Positions 5,242 to 6,454 of a DNA stretch of 6,454 nucleotides are shown piece after piece; the stretch's first letter is position 1, and every line of letters begins with the position of its first letter. The notes under the pieces were generated by a model, which searched no databases, was not told the DNA's origin, and saw only the letters and a program-made list of their open reading frames with translations. The position numbers and the translations under genes are program-made. This DNA is from an uncultured euryarchaeote (lineage in GTDB: Archaea; Thermoplasmatota; Poseidoniia; Poseidoniales; Poseidoniaceae), in the NCBI GenBank assembly GCA_937892665.1, contig CALBJF010000041.1:1-6454 (forward strand). The letters are read 5' to 3'.

Positions 5242-6454
5242 TATGGAACTCCGTTTGAACTCCATCCTCTTAACAAGTAGTATTCTTTCAAACATGCTTC
5301 CTCATCATCATCATCAACAAAGGAAACCATTCCTGCAGCGATTCCTGCAGGTATTGGCTCCTTACGAAGCCTCCATGAAAGATGATCTGCCTCACGCGGT
5401 TCAATACCGATACGATTCCAATGCTCAACATTCCAAGTACGTGCTAAATTCCATTGGTTAGATGCTCTTTGCATCAAATCGCTCCATGTTGCAGAATCCC
5501 CTGTTATTGCATTCCATGCATCGAGCATAACAGAATCTGGGGTTGCTCCTTTTGCAAAAGCACACAAAATCATAGAGTCTCGAATGACGATGCTATTTTG
5601 ACTTTCAATCAATTCCCCCATCAAATCTAAAGCCGATTCATTTGGAAGACCTGTCGGTTCTCTGTACCCTGCTCGCATGTGGGAAGCGCCGACATTTGCA
5701 GTCATGTATGCCATAGCGTTCCCTCGCTTTCCACGAGGATCCCAGGCAGGTAAATCAAGACCTTTGCAATGGGCTGTTAGTCGAGTCGCTGGATGACCCG
5801 TTGTCTCTTCAACATATGATGCAAAGGCGACTGCTCCCGCTGCTAGTACTGAAAACAATTCATCATTCCCAGGTTGAGAATGTGCGAGCATAGCAAGAGC
5901 GAGTGGGGGCAATTCAGGTATTCCAAATTGCCATGATACGACATCTCCTTGCTTGTATCGGCCAAACTCAAACGGGGCATGGAAATGGTCAGGCCATTCC
6001 TCAGGAAGCCAATTATGCTCAACCAATTCACACACGATTGATAGAGCTGCACCACCAGAAATCGTGTCAATACCCAATCGATTGCACGCATCATTTCCGT
6101 CCATGATATCCAGTGCGTTTGTAAGACCGAGATTTGCACCGAGCATGGCTAACGTTTCGTATTCAGGACGATCGACGCGGTCAAGATGGACTGGTCGTTT
6201 TCGTACTTTCACTCCATCGATTGTTGGACGGTCAGCAGCCTCACAGGCGATTGGACAAGGCGCACAGCAAGCAGATTGTTTTGCATCAGGTAATGAATCA
6301 TGCCAATGCTCTCCTGATAATTCATGAGCATTGAGTTCTGTTCGAACATCAACTTTTGAAGTCCCTCCTCGTACTTTAAGTTGAGAGAACTCAGGAATCG
6401 TTGCGTTTGTAGAACTGTAATTTGCAGTAGGCATTCGTCCGTTTTCAGATGCAT
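5241..6454 (-). CDS. Aldehyde:ferredoxin oxidoreductase (tungsten type), domains 2-3; 5' end outside the window
   Basis: The frame runs from the right edge to TAG 5241-5243 and gives the last ~404 residues of an AOR-family enzyme, which oxidises aldehydes to acids and reduces ferredoxin with a tungstopterin and one [4Fe-4S] cluster in the cytoplasm. Counting from Met at 6434, which reads GRMPTANY like the internal 'G-x-LPTxN' of the family, the cluster Cys are C57, C60, C64 (CAPCPIAC) and C291 in RDSMILC. PEYETLAMLGANLG (90-103) and NRLGIDTISGG (118-128) are core pterin-side elements. HCKGLDLPAWDPRG (222-235) with GASHMRAGY (249-257) is the conserved active-site region. The C-terminus KEYYLLRGWSSNGVP is the standard family end, so the 3' end is intact. 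Roughly 200 residues, the first pterin-binding domain, are missing because of the window edge, not a mutation. Which subfamily (AOR, FOR, GOR or other) cannot be settled. C56 adds an unusual extra Cys beside the cluster motif. It is first in an operon with DUF1499, as far as is visible. Confidence 0.93.
   Translation of the reverse strand, partial: ASENGRMPTANYSSTNATIPEFSQLKVRGGTSKVDVRTELNAHELSGEHWHDSLPDAKQSACCAPCPIACEAADRPTIDGVKVRKRPVHLDRVDRPEYETLAMLGANLGLTNALDIMDGNDACNRLGIDTISGGAALSIVCELVEHNWLPEEWPDHFHAPFEFGRYKQGDVVSWQFGIPELPPLALAMLAHSQPGNDELFSVLAAGAVAFASYVEETTGHPATRLTAHCKGLDLPAWDPRGKRGNAMAYMTANVGASHMRAGYREPTGLPNESALDLMGELIESQNSIVIRDSMILCAFAKGATPDSVMLDAWNAITGDSATWSDLMQRASNQWNLARTWNVEHWNRIGIEPREADHLSWRLRKEPIPAGIAAGMVSFVDDDDEEACLKEYYLLRGWSSNGVP
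5329..5350. repeat. 10-base tandem repeat with 12-base period within the oxidoreductase gene
   Basis: ATTCCTGCAG occurs at 5329-5338 and 5341-5350. On the coding strand the unit encodes I-P-A-G followed by I-A-A-G, so the frame is kept. It is likely a small in-frame duplication or chance in an Ala/Gly-rich turn near the C-terminus. Confidence 0.6.

Noticed and set aside
5303..5318. CAT/CAA trinucleotide run as a possible repeat array
   Set aside because: It encodes the Asp/Glu run just before the conserved KEYYLLRGW end of the oxidoreductase; it is codon low complexity only.
5953..6327. 124-residue open frame on the + strand opposite the oxidoreductase
   Set aside because: It is low in recognisable structure and lies opposite conserved AOR motifs, including the cluster Cys.

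Overview
The window is about 6.5 kb of dense protein-coding DNA, AT-leaning by eye. It holds seven genes, with intergenic gaps of 1 to 66 bases and two antiparallel gene ends that touch or overlap. I see no rRNA, tRNA, CRISPR array or transposon. The mix suggests an archaeon, with a marine Euryarchaeota (Poseidoniales or Marine Group II/III-like) genome as my best guess. The pointers are a tungsten-type aldehyde:ferredoxin oxidoreductase, a JAMM/MPN metalloprotease, a very acidic protein with a Trp-rich tail, a membrane-anchored S15 peptidase, and archaeal-looking translation signals. This is inference; a bacterium is not excluded.

Left region, + strand (1-3215): the 3' end of a probable glycosyltransferase gene (cut by the window edge), a complete GT-A type glycosyltransferase (337-1230), and an X-Pro dipeptidyl-peptidase/CocE-like serine hydrolase with an N-terminal membrane anchor (1227-3215). 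The junctions are 1 base and a 4-base ATGA overlap, so these three are almost certainly one operon. The two transferases probably build a surface glycan or glycolipid. The peptidase probably works outside the membrane. A functional link between them is only suggested by the coupling.

Middle region: an acidic hypothetical protein on the - strand (3216-3944) ends exactly where the peptidase ends, and the two TGA stop codons together form the palindrome TGATCA. A 66-base gap separates its start from a divergent JAMM metalloprotease gene (4011-4775). Neither start has a Shine-Dalgarno sequence, which fits leaderless transcripts from a shared promoter region.

Right region, - strand (4751-6454): an aldehyde:ferredoxin oxidoreductase gene lacking its 5' end (running off the window) is followed after 10 bases by a DUF1499 membrane-anchored protein. 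The end of the DUF1499 gene overlaps the end of the JAMM gene by 25 bases on opposite strands.

The most interesting points are the JAMM protease beside a tungstopterin enzyme, the acidic/Trp-rich protein of unknown function divergent from it, and the contrast between operon-internal genes with Shine-Dalgarno sites and divergent genes without. I do not see a clearly new defence or mobile system.
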